Source: Sphingomonas cannabina (lineage in GTDB: Bacteria; Pseudomonadota; Alphaproteobacteria; Sphingomonadales; Sphingomonadaceae). From it: 64,000 nucleotides of DNA. The position numbers and the translations under genes are program-made. The notes beneath the pieces were generated by a model that saw nothing but the letters and a program-made list of their open reading frames with translations, did not search any database and was not told where the DNA came from. The stretch spans positions 4,263,001-4,327,000 of the forward strand of contig NZ_CP090059.1 of NCBI RefSeq assembly GCF_021391395.1, read 5' to 3'. The first letter of the stretch is position 1. The number at the start of each line of letters is the position of its first letter. Of this stretch, positions 1 to 8,379 are shown one piece after another.

Positions 1-297
1 GTCGCCGCCTATGCCTATGGCATCGGCCCCAACAGGGACATGGTGGTGATGGGCGACGGTCCGCCGTCCAGCCTGGTCGCCGACGCCCATGCGGCCGGGC
101 TCAAGGTCCATCCGTGGACCTTCCGCGCGGAGAATTTCTTCCTTGCGCCCGCTTTTCGCACCGGCCCCGATCCACGCACGCACGGCCGCATCCGCGACGA
201 CATCGCGCGCCAGCTCGAGATCGGCATCGATGGCTTTTTCACGGATTTTCCGTTAGATGGCGTCCAGGCCCGCGACCATTTCGTCGCCGGCCACTGA
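1..297 (+). CDS. Glycerophosphodiester phosphodiesterase, C-terminal part (cut by window edge)
   Basis: The reading frame is open from base 1 and stops at 295-297, so only the last 98 residues are visible. The fragment contains AGLKVHPWTFR and, near the end, IGIDGFFTDFPLDGVQAR. These resemble the last two strands of the GDPD TIM barrel, where a (V/H)xxWT segment and a GVDGixTDfP segment close the active site. Family members hydrolyse glycerophosphodiesters to glycerol-3-phosphate and an alcohol. The catalytic histidines and metal ligands of the N-terminal half lie outside the window, so cytoplasmic or periplasmic location cannot be judged. A small lipoprotein gene follows 9 bp downstream on the same strand and is probably co-transcribed. 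Confidence 0.85.
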   Translation, partial: VAAYAYGIGPNRDMVVMGDGPPSSLVADAHAAGLKVHPWTFRAENFFLAPAFRTGPDPRTHGRIRDDIARQLEIGIDGFFTDFPLDGVQARDHFVAGH

Positions 298-306
298 GGA
301 TGTTCG

Positions 307-609
307 ATGCGTAAGTTCGTGCTTCTCCTGCCGCTCGCCGGCCTCGTGACCGGCGGCTGCGTCGCCAAGGCGGCGTGGGATGTCGCCACGCTGCCGGTGA
401 AGGCGGGCAGCCAGGCCGTCGACTGGTCGACCACCAGCCAGGAGGAGGCCGACCGCAACTACGGCCGCAAGATGCGCAAGCAGGAAGCGGAAGAAGGCAA
501 GCAGCGCAAGAAGTGGGAAAAGCACTGCAAGAAGAACCCCGACGATCCCAACTGCGCGCAATATAGCGGTTATCGAGCGGGTGACGGCGATCCCACTCGG
601 CAAAACTGA
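307..609 (+). CDS. Small putative lipoprotein, hypothetical
   Basis: This 100-residue protein begins with a short charged-plus-hydrophobic leader (MRKFVLLLPLAGLVTGGC) ending in a lipobox-like cysteine at about residue 18. The -3 position is Thr rather than the preferred Leu, so lipidation is likely but not certain. The mature part is very rich in Lys, Arg and Glu (residues about 52-82) and has a second Cys pair (KHCKKNPDDPNCAQY). No enzymatic motif is visible. It follows the phosphodiesterase closely and probably shares its transcript. Small lipoproteins of this kind are common in sphingomonads; I cannot assign a function. Confidence 0.7.
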   Translation: MRKFVLLLPLAGLVTGGCVAKAAWDVATLPVKAGSQAVDWSTTSQEEADRNYGRKMRKQEAEEGKQRKKWEKHCKKNPDDPNCAQYSGYRAGDGDPTRQN

Positions 610-630
610 CGGATCCGAACAGCGATCGCT

Positions 631-1134
631 TCAGTCGGCGAGGGCAGAGCGCCAACCTCTTTCCGTGAGATCGATCTGGCTGTTTTCGAACGACCGGTCG
701 AACTGGTCCTCCCAAGGAAACAGACCGGTCCGATCGGGCCATACGATCTGCAAGCAGGGAAATTCGTCCCCTGCATAGAACCAGCGGCTCCAGCCGAGAT
801 GATCTTTGTAGTGTCGCTTGGCCACGGGAAAGACGTAGGCAGGGGCATTTCCGAATATGCCCTCGGCTCGCTTGCCGACCGGAAGATCGATGCCCGCCAC
901 AGCACCTCGATACAAATCCCAGAATATGTCGTGGGCAGTCTCGTCCTTCATGCCGAACATGATCAGTTCCGGGTGGCCGGCATTTCGCCAAAAACCCGTA
1001 GTATAGGAAAATCCGAGGCCGTCCGCGTCGGCGAACACACCAGTCCGGAACCACCCGTGTTCGCGAATCTTGGCGACGAAGGACTGCTCCGCCGAATCGA
1101 GCGCTTCGTCTGGAGCGTCCAAGGCTGTCAGCAT
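631..1134 (-). CDS. DUF4262 domain-containing protein
   Basis: The protein has 167 residues from an ATG at 1134 (MLTALDAPDEAL). The frame stays open to 1203, but the extra 23 residues look non-coding. The pattern VFADADGLGFSYTTGF followed by HPELIMFGM matches the DUF4262 family, whose members carry an F-x-Y-T-x-G-L/F motif and an H-P-E-L/I motif. The C-terminal half has a W-rich stretch (LGWSRWFYAGDEFPCLQIVWPD) also seen in this family. There is no signal peptide, so it is probably cytoplasmic. The biochemical role of the family is unknown. It lies on the minus strand just after the hydrolase and DUF2459 genes and may be the last gene of that short run. Confidence 0.75.
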   Translation of the reverse strand: MLTALDAPDEALDSAEQSFVAKIREHGWFRTGVFADADGLGFSYTTGFWRNAGHPELIMFGMKDETAHDIFWDLYRGAVAGIDLPVGKRAEGIFGNAPAYVFPVAKRHYKDHLGWSRWFYAGDEFPCLQIVWPDRTGLFPWEDQFDRSFENSQIDLTERGWRSALAD

Positions 1135-1210
1135 CTGGGCAATTCCGCAGCTCGCCGCGCTATTTGCAGCATGGTTCCGTATCCCGTTCCGGGCGCGGAG
1201 CAAACCCGTC

Positions 1211-1933
1211 TCAATCGTGATCGGCGTTCTGGCCGTTCAGCACCTTCGCGATCACTACCAGCACGTCAGGGTTGAGCTGCACCCCGACATGGCTGCTTAC
1301 CACCTCGATCGCCCTCTCCCCCCCGATCCGGCAGGCGCGTCCGTTCACCAGACCGTCCGAGGCGCTCCAGATCGCGGTGGCCGGCACCGGCAACGGCCGC
1401 GCGATCTCCTCACGCAGCGCGGCGACGCGGGGGTCGTCGATACGCTCGCCGGTCAGCCATTCGAAGGCACGCCACACATTGGTCGCGCGCGGATCGCCGG
1501 CGAAGGGCGAGCTCACCGTGATCACCTCGCGCACCAGATCGGGCCGGCGATGCGCCGCCAGCCGCGCCATGATCCCGCCGAGGCTCACCCCGATCAGCGT
1601 CACCGGCGCGCCCGTCTCCGCCGCCACCGCCGCGATCCGCGCGAAGAGCCGCTCGCCCTCCACGCCGATCGTCCGCGCGCCGAGATTGCGCCCCAGCACC
1701 CAGGGAAAGGCGCGATAACCGAGCCGATTGAGATAGCCGCGCAACGCGAAGTTCGACCGGTCCGAGTTGAACAGCCCCGGCAGCACCAGCACCGGCCGGC
1801 CGTCGCCCCGCGGCACCTCCCGCAGCCGCCGCCTGGCTCCGGCAAGTCGCGCCGCATTGATCGCGCCGCGCGGCCATTCGCTGATCCACAGCCGGGCGGG
1901 CGGCGGCTTCAGCTTGAGGGCGCGGGCAGCCAT
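1211..1933 (-). CDS. Alpha/beta hydrolase (lipase-like)
   Basis: This 240-residue protein contains VLVLPGLFNSDRSN, which corresponds to the oxyanion-hole region. The nucleophile elbow follows at VTLIGVSLGGIMAR (G-x-S-x-G). A plausible acid and histidine lie later, at SASDGLVNGR and SSHVGVQLNP. This is the classical order of an alpha/beta hydrolase triad. No secretion signal is seen, so an intracellular esterase or acyltransferase-like role is likely; the substrate is unknown. The start is ambiguous: an ATG at 1963 would add ten residues and lengthen the overlap with the upstream DUF2459 gene. I prefer the ATG at 1933, which overlaps that gene by about 25 bp and suggests translational coupling. 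Confidence 0.8.
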   Translation of the reverse strand: MAARALKLKPPPARLWISEWPRGAINAARLAGARRRLREVPRGDGRPVLVLPGLFNSDRSNFALRGYLNRLGYRAFPWVLGRNLGARTIGVEGERLFARIAAVAAETGAPVTLIGVSLGGIMARLAAHRRPDLVREVITVSSPFAGDPRATNVWRAFEWLTGERIDDPRVAALREEIARPLPVPATAIWSASDGLVNGRACRIGGERAIEVVSSHVGVQLNPDVLVVIAKVLNGQNADHD

Positions 1934-2595
1934 GTCATCACCGTTACGGGAAAGGGCGTCCATGCGCCAATCCTGACCCCCGCTGCACGCAGCGCCTCGC
2001 CGGTCCAGCTGTTGCAGGTGCGAATCGCGCTGTAGCGGCCGCGCGCGGTGTAGAAGGCGTCATAGGCACCATAACCGAAGCGGTGGCCCGCCTGTTCCGC
2101 GAAGCTCGCCCGGATGAAAGCGGCAAGGCGGCGATATTCCTCGGGCCTCAGCACGATCGAGCGCACGCCGGGCCCGACGCGCGGTTCGGGAATCGCGTCG
2201 ACGTGGATCACGGTGGTGTCGCTGCCGATCGCGCTGCGCAGGACGAGACGCGGGCTCACGTCCCACCAGGTCGGCGTGTTGAGATAGAAATCGCGATCGC
2301 CCCAGCCGAAGCTCCGCCAGCCGTAGCCGGCGTAGCGCGGGTCGCGGAAATGCTCGGGTCGCACCAGATCGCTCCATGCGACTCTCGCCGCCGACGCCGG
2401 CACGACGATGCCGGTGTGCACGCCATTGTCCTCAACGTAGATGCGCACGCCCTGTTCCGGCGGATGCCAGCCGCGGTTCGCCGGGATGCTGCCGCCGACC
2501 AGCCCGGCCGTGGCATAGGCGAGGATCGCCAGCGCGATCGCCGCCGCCCCCCGGCCGAGCCATGTCGCGATCCGTCGCCTGCCACTTCGTTTCAT
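1909..2595 (-). CDS. TIGR02117/DUF2459 family protein
   Basis: The protein has 228 residues from an ATG at 2595; a TTG at 2601 would add two. It begins with a basic segment and one hydrophobic helix (about residues 12-32), so it is probably anchored in the inner membrane with a periplasmic domain. The family signature is visible as NGVHTGIVVPA near the start of the domain, YAGYGWRSFGWGDRDFYLNTPTW in the middle, and a Cys-containing RTCNSWTGEALRAAGVR near the C-terminus. The His and Cys suggest a papain-like NlpC-type fold, which is inference. Its start lies only 24 bp from the divergent phenylalanine hydroxylase start, so the two promoters must overlap. Confidence 0.85.
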   Translation of the reverse strand: MKRSGRRRIATWLGRGAAAIALAILAYATAGLVGGSIPANRGWHPPEQGVRIYVEDNGVHTGIVVPASAARVAWSDLVRPEHFRDPRYAGYGWRSFGWGDRDFYLNTPTWWDVSPRLVLRSAIGSDTTVIHVDAIPEPRVGPGVRSIVLRPEEYRRLAAFIRASFAEQAGHRFGYGAYDAFYTARGRYSAIRTCNSWTGEALRAAGVRIGAWTPFPVTVMTWLPAPSS

Positions 2596-2619
2596 CTGCA
2601 ACTATGCTATGCTCGCATC

Positions 2620-3495
2620 ATGGCCGAAGATTCCCATGTACTCGATTCCCCGCCGGAAGGCGCTGCCGCCGATTGGACGATCCCGCAGGATTGGCAGCAC
2701 TATACCGCGGAGGAGCACGCCACCTGGGACACGCTGTTCGCCCGCCAGGCGAAGCTGCTCCCCGGCCGCGCATCGGAGGCGTATCTGCGCGGGCTGCATG
2801 CGCTCAAGCTTTCCGACGGCGGCATCCCCAATTTCGAGGAGCTGTCGGAACGGCTGACGAAGCTCACGGGGTGGCAGGTGGTGGCGGTGCCGGGACTGGT
2901 GCCCGACGACGTGTTCTTCGACCATATGGCCAATCGCCGCTTCGTCGCGGGCAATTTCATCCGCCGTCCCGACCAGCTCGACTATCTCCAGGAGCCGGAC
3001 GTCTTCCACGACGTGTTCGGCCATGTGCCGATGCTCGCCGATCCGGTGTTCGCCGACTATCTCGCCGCCTATGGCCGCGGCGGCCTCCGCGCACTGGAGC
3101 TGGGCGCGCTCAAGCAGCTCGCCCGCCTCTACTGGTACACGGTCGAGTTCGGCCTGATCGCCGAGCCTGACGGGCTGCGCATCTACGGCTCCGGCATCGT
3201 CTCCAGCTATGCCGAATCGCAGTTCGCACTCGACGATCCCAGCCCCAACCGGATCATGTTCGATCTGCGGCGCGTGATGCGGACCGAATACCGCATCGAC
3301 GACTTCCAGCAGAATTATTTCGTCGTGCCCAGCTTCGACGAGCTGCTGCGCGTGACGGTCGAGACCGACTTCGCCCCGCTGTATGCGGAGATCCTGCCGC
3401 TCCCCGACATCCCGGTCGGCGAGATCGTTACGGGCGACGAGGTGATCACGCACGGCACCCAAACCTATGCACGGGAGCGAGCGGCTCAGGCGTGA
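2620..3495 (+). CDS. phhA: Phenylalanine 4-monooxygenase
   Basis: This 291-residue protein has the length and motifs of bacterial phenylalanine hydroxylase, which converts phenylalanine to tyrosine using tetrahydropterin, O2 and non-haem iron. The iron facial triad is visible: His130 and His135 in EPDVFHDVFGHVPML, and Glu176 in YWYTVEFGL. The start at 2620 was chosen because MAEDSH begins the protein just after the divergent promoter gap; the upstream in-frame extension to 2083 is antisense to the TIGR02117 gene. No pterin-4a-carbinolamine dehydratase gene lies next to it, so cofactor recycling is encoded elsewhere. A long inverted repeat follows the stop codon. Confidence 0.96.
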   Translation: MAEDSHVLDSPPEGAAADWTIPQDWQHYTAEEHATWDTLFARQAKLLPGRASEAYLRGLHALKLSDGGIPNFEELSERLTKLTGWQVVAVPGLVPDDVFFDHMANRRFVAGNFIRRPDQLDYLQEPDVFHDVFGHVPMLADPVFADYLAAYGRGGLRALELGALKQLARLYWYTVEFGLIAEPDGLRIYGSGIVSSYAESQFALDDPSPNRIMFDLRRVMRTEYRIDDFQQNYFVVPSFDELLRVTVETDFAPLYAEILPLPDIPVGEIVTGDEVITHGTQTYARERAAQA

Positions 3496-3504
3496 GGCTT
3501 ATTT

Positions 3505-3709
3505 TTTGTTCACGCGGAGACGCGGAGGACGCGGAGGTGTCTCGCCTGTGGCCCCGTCTCGCGTCAGCGAGACCTTTCAGTCTGTAGCAAGCGATAGGCA
3601 TGAAGCTGCTGGCGCGGCTGAGATGGCGGCAGGCGACGCACTCTCCGCGTCCTCCGCGTCTCCGCGTGAACAAATTCTTCCTTCTTCTTCGCGCCTCTGC
3701 GTGAACCAA
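3505..3709. repeat. Long intergenic inverted repeat between phhA and prmA
   Basis: A 32-nt segment at 3505-3536, made of tandem variants of CGCGGAG, is matched perfectly in inverted orientation at 3643-3674. The arms are separated by 106 bp. A third partial copy of the same motif (CGCCTCTGCGTGAACC) lies at 3694-3709 in the orientation of the second arm. The element fills the gap between two convergent genes and contains no convincing gene. A transcript could fold into a long stem and act as a bidirectional transcription stop. Similar CGCGGAGA-type intergenic repeats are, to my knowledge, common in sphingomonad genomes. Confidence 0.85.
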
Positions 3710-3711
3710 TA

Positions 3712-4617
3712 TCAGCGCCGCCGCTTGCGCAGACGCAGGATCGTCCAGTCCCCTCGCTCGATCCGCCCCGCCATCCGACAGCCATGCCGCCGATAGGCGC
3801 GCGCGACCGCATCGGCTTGGCTGGTGAGCAGCCCTGCCAGCACGATCTGCCCGCCCGGCGCCGTCAGCGCAGCGAAGTCGGCCGACATGGCGATCAGCGG
3901 CCCCGCCAGGATATTGGCGATCACCAGATCGTAGGGCGCGCGCGCCAGCACCAACGGGTCGGCGGCGCCATCGGCCACGGTCAGCGCCAGTTCGCCCGGA
4001 TGCAGGCCGAGGGGCACGCCATTCACCCCCGCATTCTCGACGGTGACGTCGATCGCCACCGGATCGATGTCGGTCGCGGTGGCATAGGCGCGCGGCCACA
4101 GATGCATCGCGGCGAAGGCCAGCAAGCCGGTCCCAGTGCCGAGATCGATCAGATTGCGCACCACCGCGCCCTGCGCCCTGATCGCCTCCAGCATCATCAG
4201 GCAGCCCGAGGTGGTCTCATGCGTGCCGGTGCCGAAGGCGAGCCCCGCCTCGATCCGGAACGCCTTGGCGCCCATCGGCACCTCGCCCTTGTTGGTGCCG
4301 GTATGGACATAGAAGCGCCGCGTCGCGACCGGCTCGATGCCGGCCTGGCTCAGCGTCACCCAGTCCTCCTCCGCCAGCTTCTCGACCACCGGCTCGGCAT
4401 CGCCCGCACTCGGCACCAGCGCGCGGAGGCTGGCGATCGCCGCCTTGCCGGGCTTCGCTTCGAAATAGGCATCGAGCTGCCACGCGTTCGGATCGTCGAC
4501 CACGCGCTCGCTGGTCATCAGCACTGGCACCGGCTCGATCGCGGCGAGCGCATCGCCGATCTCGATCGCCTCCGCCTCGGCGCGGGTGCAGGGGAGAGTC
4601 AGCTTCCAGCTCGTCAT
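3712..4617 (-). CDS. prmA: Ribosomal protein L11 methyltransferase
   Basis: The 301-residue protein starts with MTSWKLTLPC and has the two-part layout of PrmA. A small N-terminal substrate-recognition domain is followed by a class I SAM-dependent methyltransferase domain. Visible signatures are FGTGTHETTSGC, typical of the linker in L11 methyltransferases, the SAM-binding loop DLGTGTGLLAFAA, and the catalytic-pocket motif NILAGPLI (a variant of NPPY-like NILA). It tri-methylates residues of L11. The start codon overlaps the stop of the upstream SDR gene as ATGA (4614-4617), so the two are translationally coupled. It ends in a basic tail (RLRKRRR) just before the inverted repeat. Confidence 0.95.
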   Translation of the reverse strand: MTSWKLTLPCTRAEAEAIEIGDALAAIEPVPVLMTSERVVDDPNAWQLDAYFEAKPGKAAIASLRALVPSAGDAEPVVEKLAEEDWVTLSQAGIEPVATRRFYVHTGTNKGEVPMGAKAFRIEAGLAFGTGTHETTSGCLMMLEAIRAQGAVVRNLIDLGTGTGLLAFAAMHLWPRAYATATDIDPVAIDVTVENAGVNGVPLGLHPGELALTVADGAADPLVLARAPYDLVIANILAGPLIAMSADFAALTAPGGQIVLAGLLTSQADAVARAYRRHGCRMAGRIERGDWTILRLRKRRR

Positions 4618-5312
4618 CGCACGTAACTCGCGCCGTTGATGTCGATCACCGCGCCGGTCATCGACGGCGGCGCCTCCAGCGCCAGGAAGCGCGCCGCCTC
4701 CGCCACCTCGGCCGGTTCTGCGACCCGGCCCAGCGGGATGTCGGCGAGCAGCTTGTCGCCGCCGCGGCTTGCCAGGTAATCGTCCGCCATGCCGGTCATG
4801 GTGAAGCCCGGGCAGATCGCGAAGGCAAGGATGCCCTCGCGGGCGTAGCCGCGCGCGATCGTCTTGGTCATCGCGACCATGCCGGCCTTGGACGCGGCAT
4901 AGTGCCAGTGCGCCGGCGAATCGCCGCGATATGCGGCGCGGCTGGCGATGTTGACGACGCGGCCGCCCGTGCCCCTCTCCTGCCAGTGGAGCACCGCGAG
5001 GCGGCAGAGTTCGGCGGCGGCGGTGAGGTTGATGCGCATTGTCCTCTCCCAGGACGCGGTCCAGGCGTCGTGGACTTGGTCGAGGGGATTGTCCTCGAAC
5101 ACGCCGGCATTGTTGATGAGGACGTCGATGCGGCCGTCCAGCCTGTCGAGAGCCTTTGTCCACAAGTCCAACGGCGCGGCGGGGTCGGCGAAGTCGGCGC
5201 GGAAACCGCTCGCGGTGCCATGTCCGACGCAGCGCACATCGGGCCGGTCGAGCGCGGCGGCGATCGCCGCGCCGATGCCGCGGCTCGATCCGGTGAGGAG
5301 GATATGGGTCAT
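4614..5312 (-). CDS. SDR family NAD(P)-dependent oxidoreductase
   Basis: This 232-residue protein is a classical short-chain dehydrogenase. It has the nucleotide-binding motif TGSSRGIG at residues about 7-14, NNAG at about 67-70, catalytic Ser in NIASRAAYRG, and YAASK with the catalytic Tyr and Lys. The C-terminus ends in GAVIDINGASYVR, as in FabG-like SDRs. The substrate cannot be read from the sequence. It is unusually short between the glycine motif and NNAG. It lies upstream of prmA with a 4-bp overlap, so it is probably transcribed as SDR-prmA from a promoter in the gap before the chemoreceptor genes. Confidence 0.9.
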   Translation of the reverse strand: MTHILLTGSSRGIGAAIAAALDRPDVRCVGHGTASGFRADFADPAAPLDLWTKALDRLDGRIDVLINNAGVFEDNPLDQVHDAWTASWERTMRINLTAAAELCRLAVLHWQERGTGGRVVNIASRAAYRGDSPAHWHYAASKAGMVAMTKTIARGYAREGILAFAICPGFTMTGMADDYLASRGGDKLLADIPLGRVAEPAEVAEAARFLALEAPPSMTGAVIDINGASYVR

Positions 5313-5351
5313 GCCGCCTCCGATACGGCGGCAGCGCCGTGCTGGAAAGCG

Positions 5352-6722
5352 TCAGGCGGCGGCCGAGGACGAGAAGTCGTCGGCCGCCTGCTTGAGGGCG
5401 GCGAGCCGGTCGTCGACCGCCCCGAACTCGCGGCCGAGCCGATCGATCTCGGAGGCGACGGCTTCGGTGTCGGCACGGATGGCGGCGATGGTGGCGGACA
5501 TCGAATCGGCCGCCAGCGCGGTCTCGTCCACCGCCGCGGTGATCGCCGTCACCGTCGTCGCCTGCGCCTCCATCGCTCCGCGGATGCGCTCCGCCGAGGT
5601 CTGCACCTCGTCCACCGTCATCCGGATCGACGCATTGGTCTCCACCGTCGAGCGCGTCGCCGACTGGATCGCCGCGATCTTGGCGGCAATGTCGTCCGTC
5701 GCCCGCGCCGTCTGGTTGGCCAGGCTCTTCACCTCCTGCGCCACCACCGCGAAGCCGCGTCCGGCATCGCCGGCCCGCGCCGCCTCGATCGTCGCGTTCA
5801 GCGCCAGGAGGTTCGTCTGCCCCGCGATGTCGCGGATCAGACCCAGGATCGATTCGATCGACTTGGCATGGTCGGAAAGCGTCCCGCTCATCTCCACCGC
5901 CTGGCTCGCCTGGGCTCCCGCCCGCGTCGCGATCTCCGCCGCCGCCTCAACCTCCATCCGCGCATCCTCGATCGCCCGGATCAAGCCGGCCGCCGTCTGC
6001 GCCGCCTCCCGCATCGCCAAGGCCGACTGCTCCGCCGCCGCCGCCACCTCGCTCGTCTTCCCCAGCATCCCGCGCGCCGAAGCGCCAGTCTGGCCGGCCT
6101 GGACGCGGATGTCGTTGCCGAGCGCGCTGGTGCCGGCGATCGATTCGGCGATGCTCGCCTTGAACTCGCGCGAGCGGGCCCTGCGCTCCTTGTGGGCCTG
6201 ACGGGCATCGCGCTCGCCGAGATGCGAGGCGAGCAGCTCGGCCTCGATCAGGGCGAGCCGCTGGATCACGTCGGCGATCCGCGCCAGCCGCACCGGATCG
6301 CCTTCGACCCTCGCCTCGACCGCGGCCAGCGTCCGGCTGTGTGCGAAGGACAGGGCGGCGAGCAGCGCCGGCAGCGGCACGCCGGCGCGATGTGACTGGG
6401 CGGCGTGCTTCTCGGCGAGCACGCGCCATTCCTCGGCGAAGGGCTGGCCGTATTTGGCCTGGGTGTAATGGGCGCTGAGCGCGACCTGCTCGGCCAGCGC
6501 CTCGGGCGTGTAGCGGTCGCGGATCGATGCGGTCGCCGCGAGCGAGAGATAATGATCCCAGAAGGCGTGCGCGACCGCCTCGAACTGATCGCCCGCCAGC
6601 GCGACGATTTCCGCGCAGGCCGGCGCGATGGCGCCGTCCCAGTCATAGTCGCCGACGCGCTCGGCGAGGCTGCGCTCGCCGCCGCTCCAGCGGCCGAGGT
6701 CAGCGCGAAGCCGCTCCGCCAT
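5352..6722 (-). CDS. Soluble methyl-accepting chemotaxis protein with globin-like sensor (copy 1)
   Basis: The 456-residue protein has no transmembrane helix. The N-terminal ~165 residues look like a globin-coupled sensor: all helical, with [24 protein letters not shown] placing His111 where the proximal haem ligand of HemAT-type sensors lies. Residues about 216-428 form a coiled-coil signalling domain with the highly conserved hairpin tip [37 protein letters not shown], which contacts CheA and CheW. It would sense O2 or redox and signal to a chemosensory array. The downstream neighbour in the same orientation is a paralogue with the same signalling half. Haem binding is inference from the His position. 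Confidence 0.88.
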   Translation of the reverse strand: MAERLRADLGRWSGGERSLAERVGDYDWDGAIAPACAEIVALAGDQFEAVAHAFWDHYLSLAATASIRDRYTPEALAEQVALSAHYTQAKYGQPFAEEWRVLAEKHAAQSHRAGVPLPALLAALSFAHSRTLAAVEARVEGDPVRLARIADVIQRLALIEAELLASHLGERDARQAHKERRARSREFKASIAESIAGTSALGNDIRVQAGQTGASARGMLGKTSEVAAAAEQSALAMREAAQTAAGLIRAIEDARMEVEAAAEIATRAGAQASQAVEMSGTLSDHAKSIESILGLIRDIAGQTNLLALNATIEAARAGDAGRGFAVVAQEVKSLANQTARATDDIAAKIAAIQSATRSTVETNASIRMTVDEVQTSAERIRGAMEAQATTVTAITAAVDETALAADSMSATIAAIRADTEAVASEIDRLGREFGAVDDRLAALKQAADDFSSSAAA

Positions 6723-6737
6723 AAGTCATCTCTCCCA

Positions 6738-8093
6738 TCAGGCCGCGACTTTCGTGACGAAGTCGCTGGCGTTGGTCTTGAGTGCACCCAATTGCCCGTC
6801 GAGCGCGGCGAAGCCCTCGCCCACCCGATCGATCTCGGAGGCGACGGCTTCGGTATCGGCACGGATGGCGGCGATGGTGGCGGACATCGAATCGGCCGCG
6901 AGCGCGGTCTCGTCCACCGCCGCGGTGATCGCCGTCACCGTCGTCGCCTGCGCCTCCATCGCTCCGCGGATGCGCTCCGCCGAGGTCTGCACCTCGTCCA
7001 CCGTCATCCGGATCGACGCATTGGTCTCCACCGTCGAGCGCGTCGCCGACTGGATCGCCGCGATCTTGGCGGCAATGTCGTCCGTCGCCCGCGCCGTCTG
7101 GTTGGCCAGGCTCTTCACCTCCTGCGCCACCACCGCGAAGCCGCGACCCGCGTCGCCGGCCCGCGCCGCCTCGATCGTCGCATTCAGCGCCAGCAGGTTC
7201 GTCTGACCCGCGATGTCGCGGATCAGCCCCAGGATCGATTCGATCGACTTGGCGTGGTCACTCAGCGTTCCGCTCATCTCCACCGCCTGGCTCGCCTGCG
7301 CCGATGCCCGCGTCGCGATCTCGGCCGCCGCCTCGACCTCCATCCGCGCGTCCTCGATCGCCCGGATCAAGCCGGCCGCCGTCTGCGCCGCCTCCCGCAT
7401 CGCCAGCGCCGACTGCTCCGCCGCCGCCGCAACCTCGCTCGTCTTCCCCAGCATCCCCCGCGCGGCGAGCGATGTCCCGCTCGCCTGGTCGCGCAAGGCG
7501 ACGCCGCGTGTCGACGCGCTCTCGACGGTGGAGGCGATGCTGCTGCGGAAATCCGCCGCCAGCCGGTCGCGGGCGACTCTCTGCCCATGCGCGCTGAACA
7601 GGCCGTAGATCGATTCGGTGATCTCGCCTTCCAGGCTGGAGAGACGGATGATGACGTCGATCATCGCCGGCAGCCGCGGATCGGTCGGCTCGACCCGGCG
7701 CAGCAGCGCCTCGAGCGCGACGCGGTCGCTCGCGCAGATCATCGAATGCAGCGCCATCGGCTCGATGTCGGCGGCATAGGCCGAGGCGACCGAGCGTTCG
7801 ATCGAATCGACCCAGGCGCGGCCGCGTGTGTCGAGGAAGCGATTGCGGAGGAAGGTGACGCCGAGCTCGATCATCTTCTGCGTCTCGTGCGGCGCCCAAT
7901 CGCGCTGGTCGGCGAAGCTCGCCACCCATTGTTCCCAATAAGCGGCCGCGATGCCGTGCGCTTCGGGCTCGATCATGTCCCAGACCGCCCGTGCCGACTC
8001 GACGAACGCATCGTCGACGCCGAACACGCGCAGCCGCGTCGGCAGGTCGATCCTGGCGCTCAGGCTTCCGGGCGGCGGCAGATCCTTGGTCAA
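6738..8093 (-). CDS. Soluble methyl-accepting chemotaxis protein, globin-like sensor (copy 2)
   Basis: This 451-residue paralogue lies 15 bp upstream of copy 1 and is probably co-transcribed with it. Residues 211-423 are identical to residues 216-428 of copy 1 except for one Ser/Gly exchange, and the DNA is nearly identical too. The N-terminal ~165 residues are clearly diverged. They keep a globin-like helical pattern ([35 protein letters not shown]). Where copy 1 has His111, this protein appears to have Tyr106 ([15 protein letters not shown]), so haem coordination may be lost or changed. No membrane segment is present. A ligand different from that of copy 1 is likely. Confidence 0.86.
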   Translation of the reverse strand: MTKDLPPPGSLSARIDLPTRLRVFGVDDAFVESARAVWDMIEPEAHGIAAAYWEQWVASFADQRDWAPHETQKMIELGVTFLRNRFLDTRGRAWVDSIERSVASAYAADIEPMALHSMICASDRVALEALLRRVEPTDPRLPAMIDVIIRLSSLEGEITESIYGLFSAHGQRVARDRLAADFRSSIASTVESASTRGVALRDQASGTSLAARGMLGKTSEVAAAAEQSALAMREAAQTAAGLIRAIEDARMEVEAAAEIATRASAQASQAVEMSGTLSDHAKSIESILGLIRDIAGQTNLLALNATIEAARAGDAGRGFAVVAQEVKSLANQTARATDDIAAKIAAIQSATRSTVETNASIRMTVDEVQTSAERIRGAMEAQATTVTAITAAVDETALAADSMSATIAAIRADTEAVASEIDRVGEGFAALDGQLGALKTNASDFVTKVAA

Positions 8094-8222
8094 CTCGGTC
8101 TCCAGCGTCAGCGCGGCGCACTCACGATGCCGCGCACATTCTCGTTGGAGATAGAACGGGAATGGTTAAGCGGCGGTTAGGGTCGATCGACAATTGAGGA
8201 GAGCTGACACCTCCCGCCTCGG

Positions 8223-8329
8223 CGTCACCCCGGACTTGTTCCGGGGTCCACTAAGCCTCGCGGACGGCGCTCAAGCCTCTTGTCCGGTTCCTGCCTTCCG
8301 GTGGCCCCCGGAACAAGTCCGGGGTGACG
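8223..8329. repeat. Paired-hairpin intergenic repeat, family A
   Basis: Two 29-nt arms (8223-8251 and 8301-8329) are inverted copies with a single mismatch. Each arm contains its own small palindrome of the form CCGGA-CTTGT-TCCGG flanked by CGTCACC. The element lies between the 3' end of recF and the 5' end of the second chemoreceptor gene. Related elements are at 18344-18424, 22386-22482 and 42795-42912. It resembles REP/BIME-type elements and has no coding sense. Confidence 0.85.
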
Positions 8330-8379
8330 GCTGGGAACCGGGCTACGGAAGACCCGCAACCTCAAAAGGTCGATCCGCC

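Noticed and set aside
3505..3709. Possible CRISPR array from the CGCGGAG repeats
   Set aside because: Units are short, contiguous and inverted, without spacers of regular length or cas genes.
8223..8329. Possible small coding genes in the family A and B repeats
   Set aside because: The short frames (for example those reading DLFRGPL or HPGLVPG) come from the repeat itself and recur at unrelated sites; no ribosome-binding site or protein-like composition.
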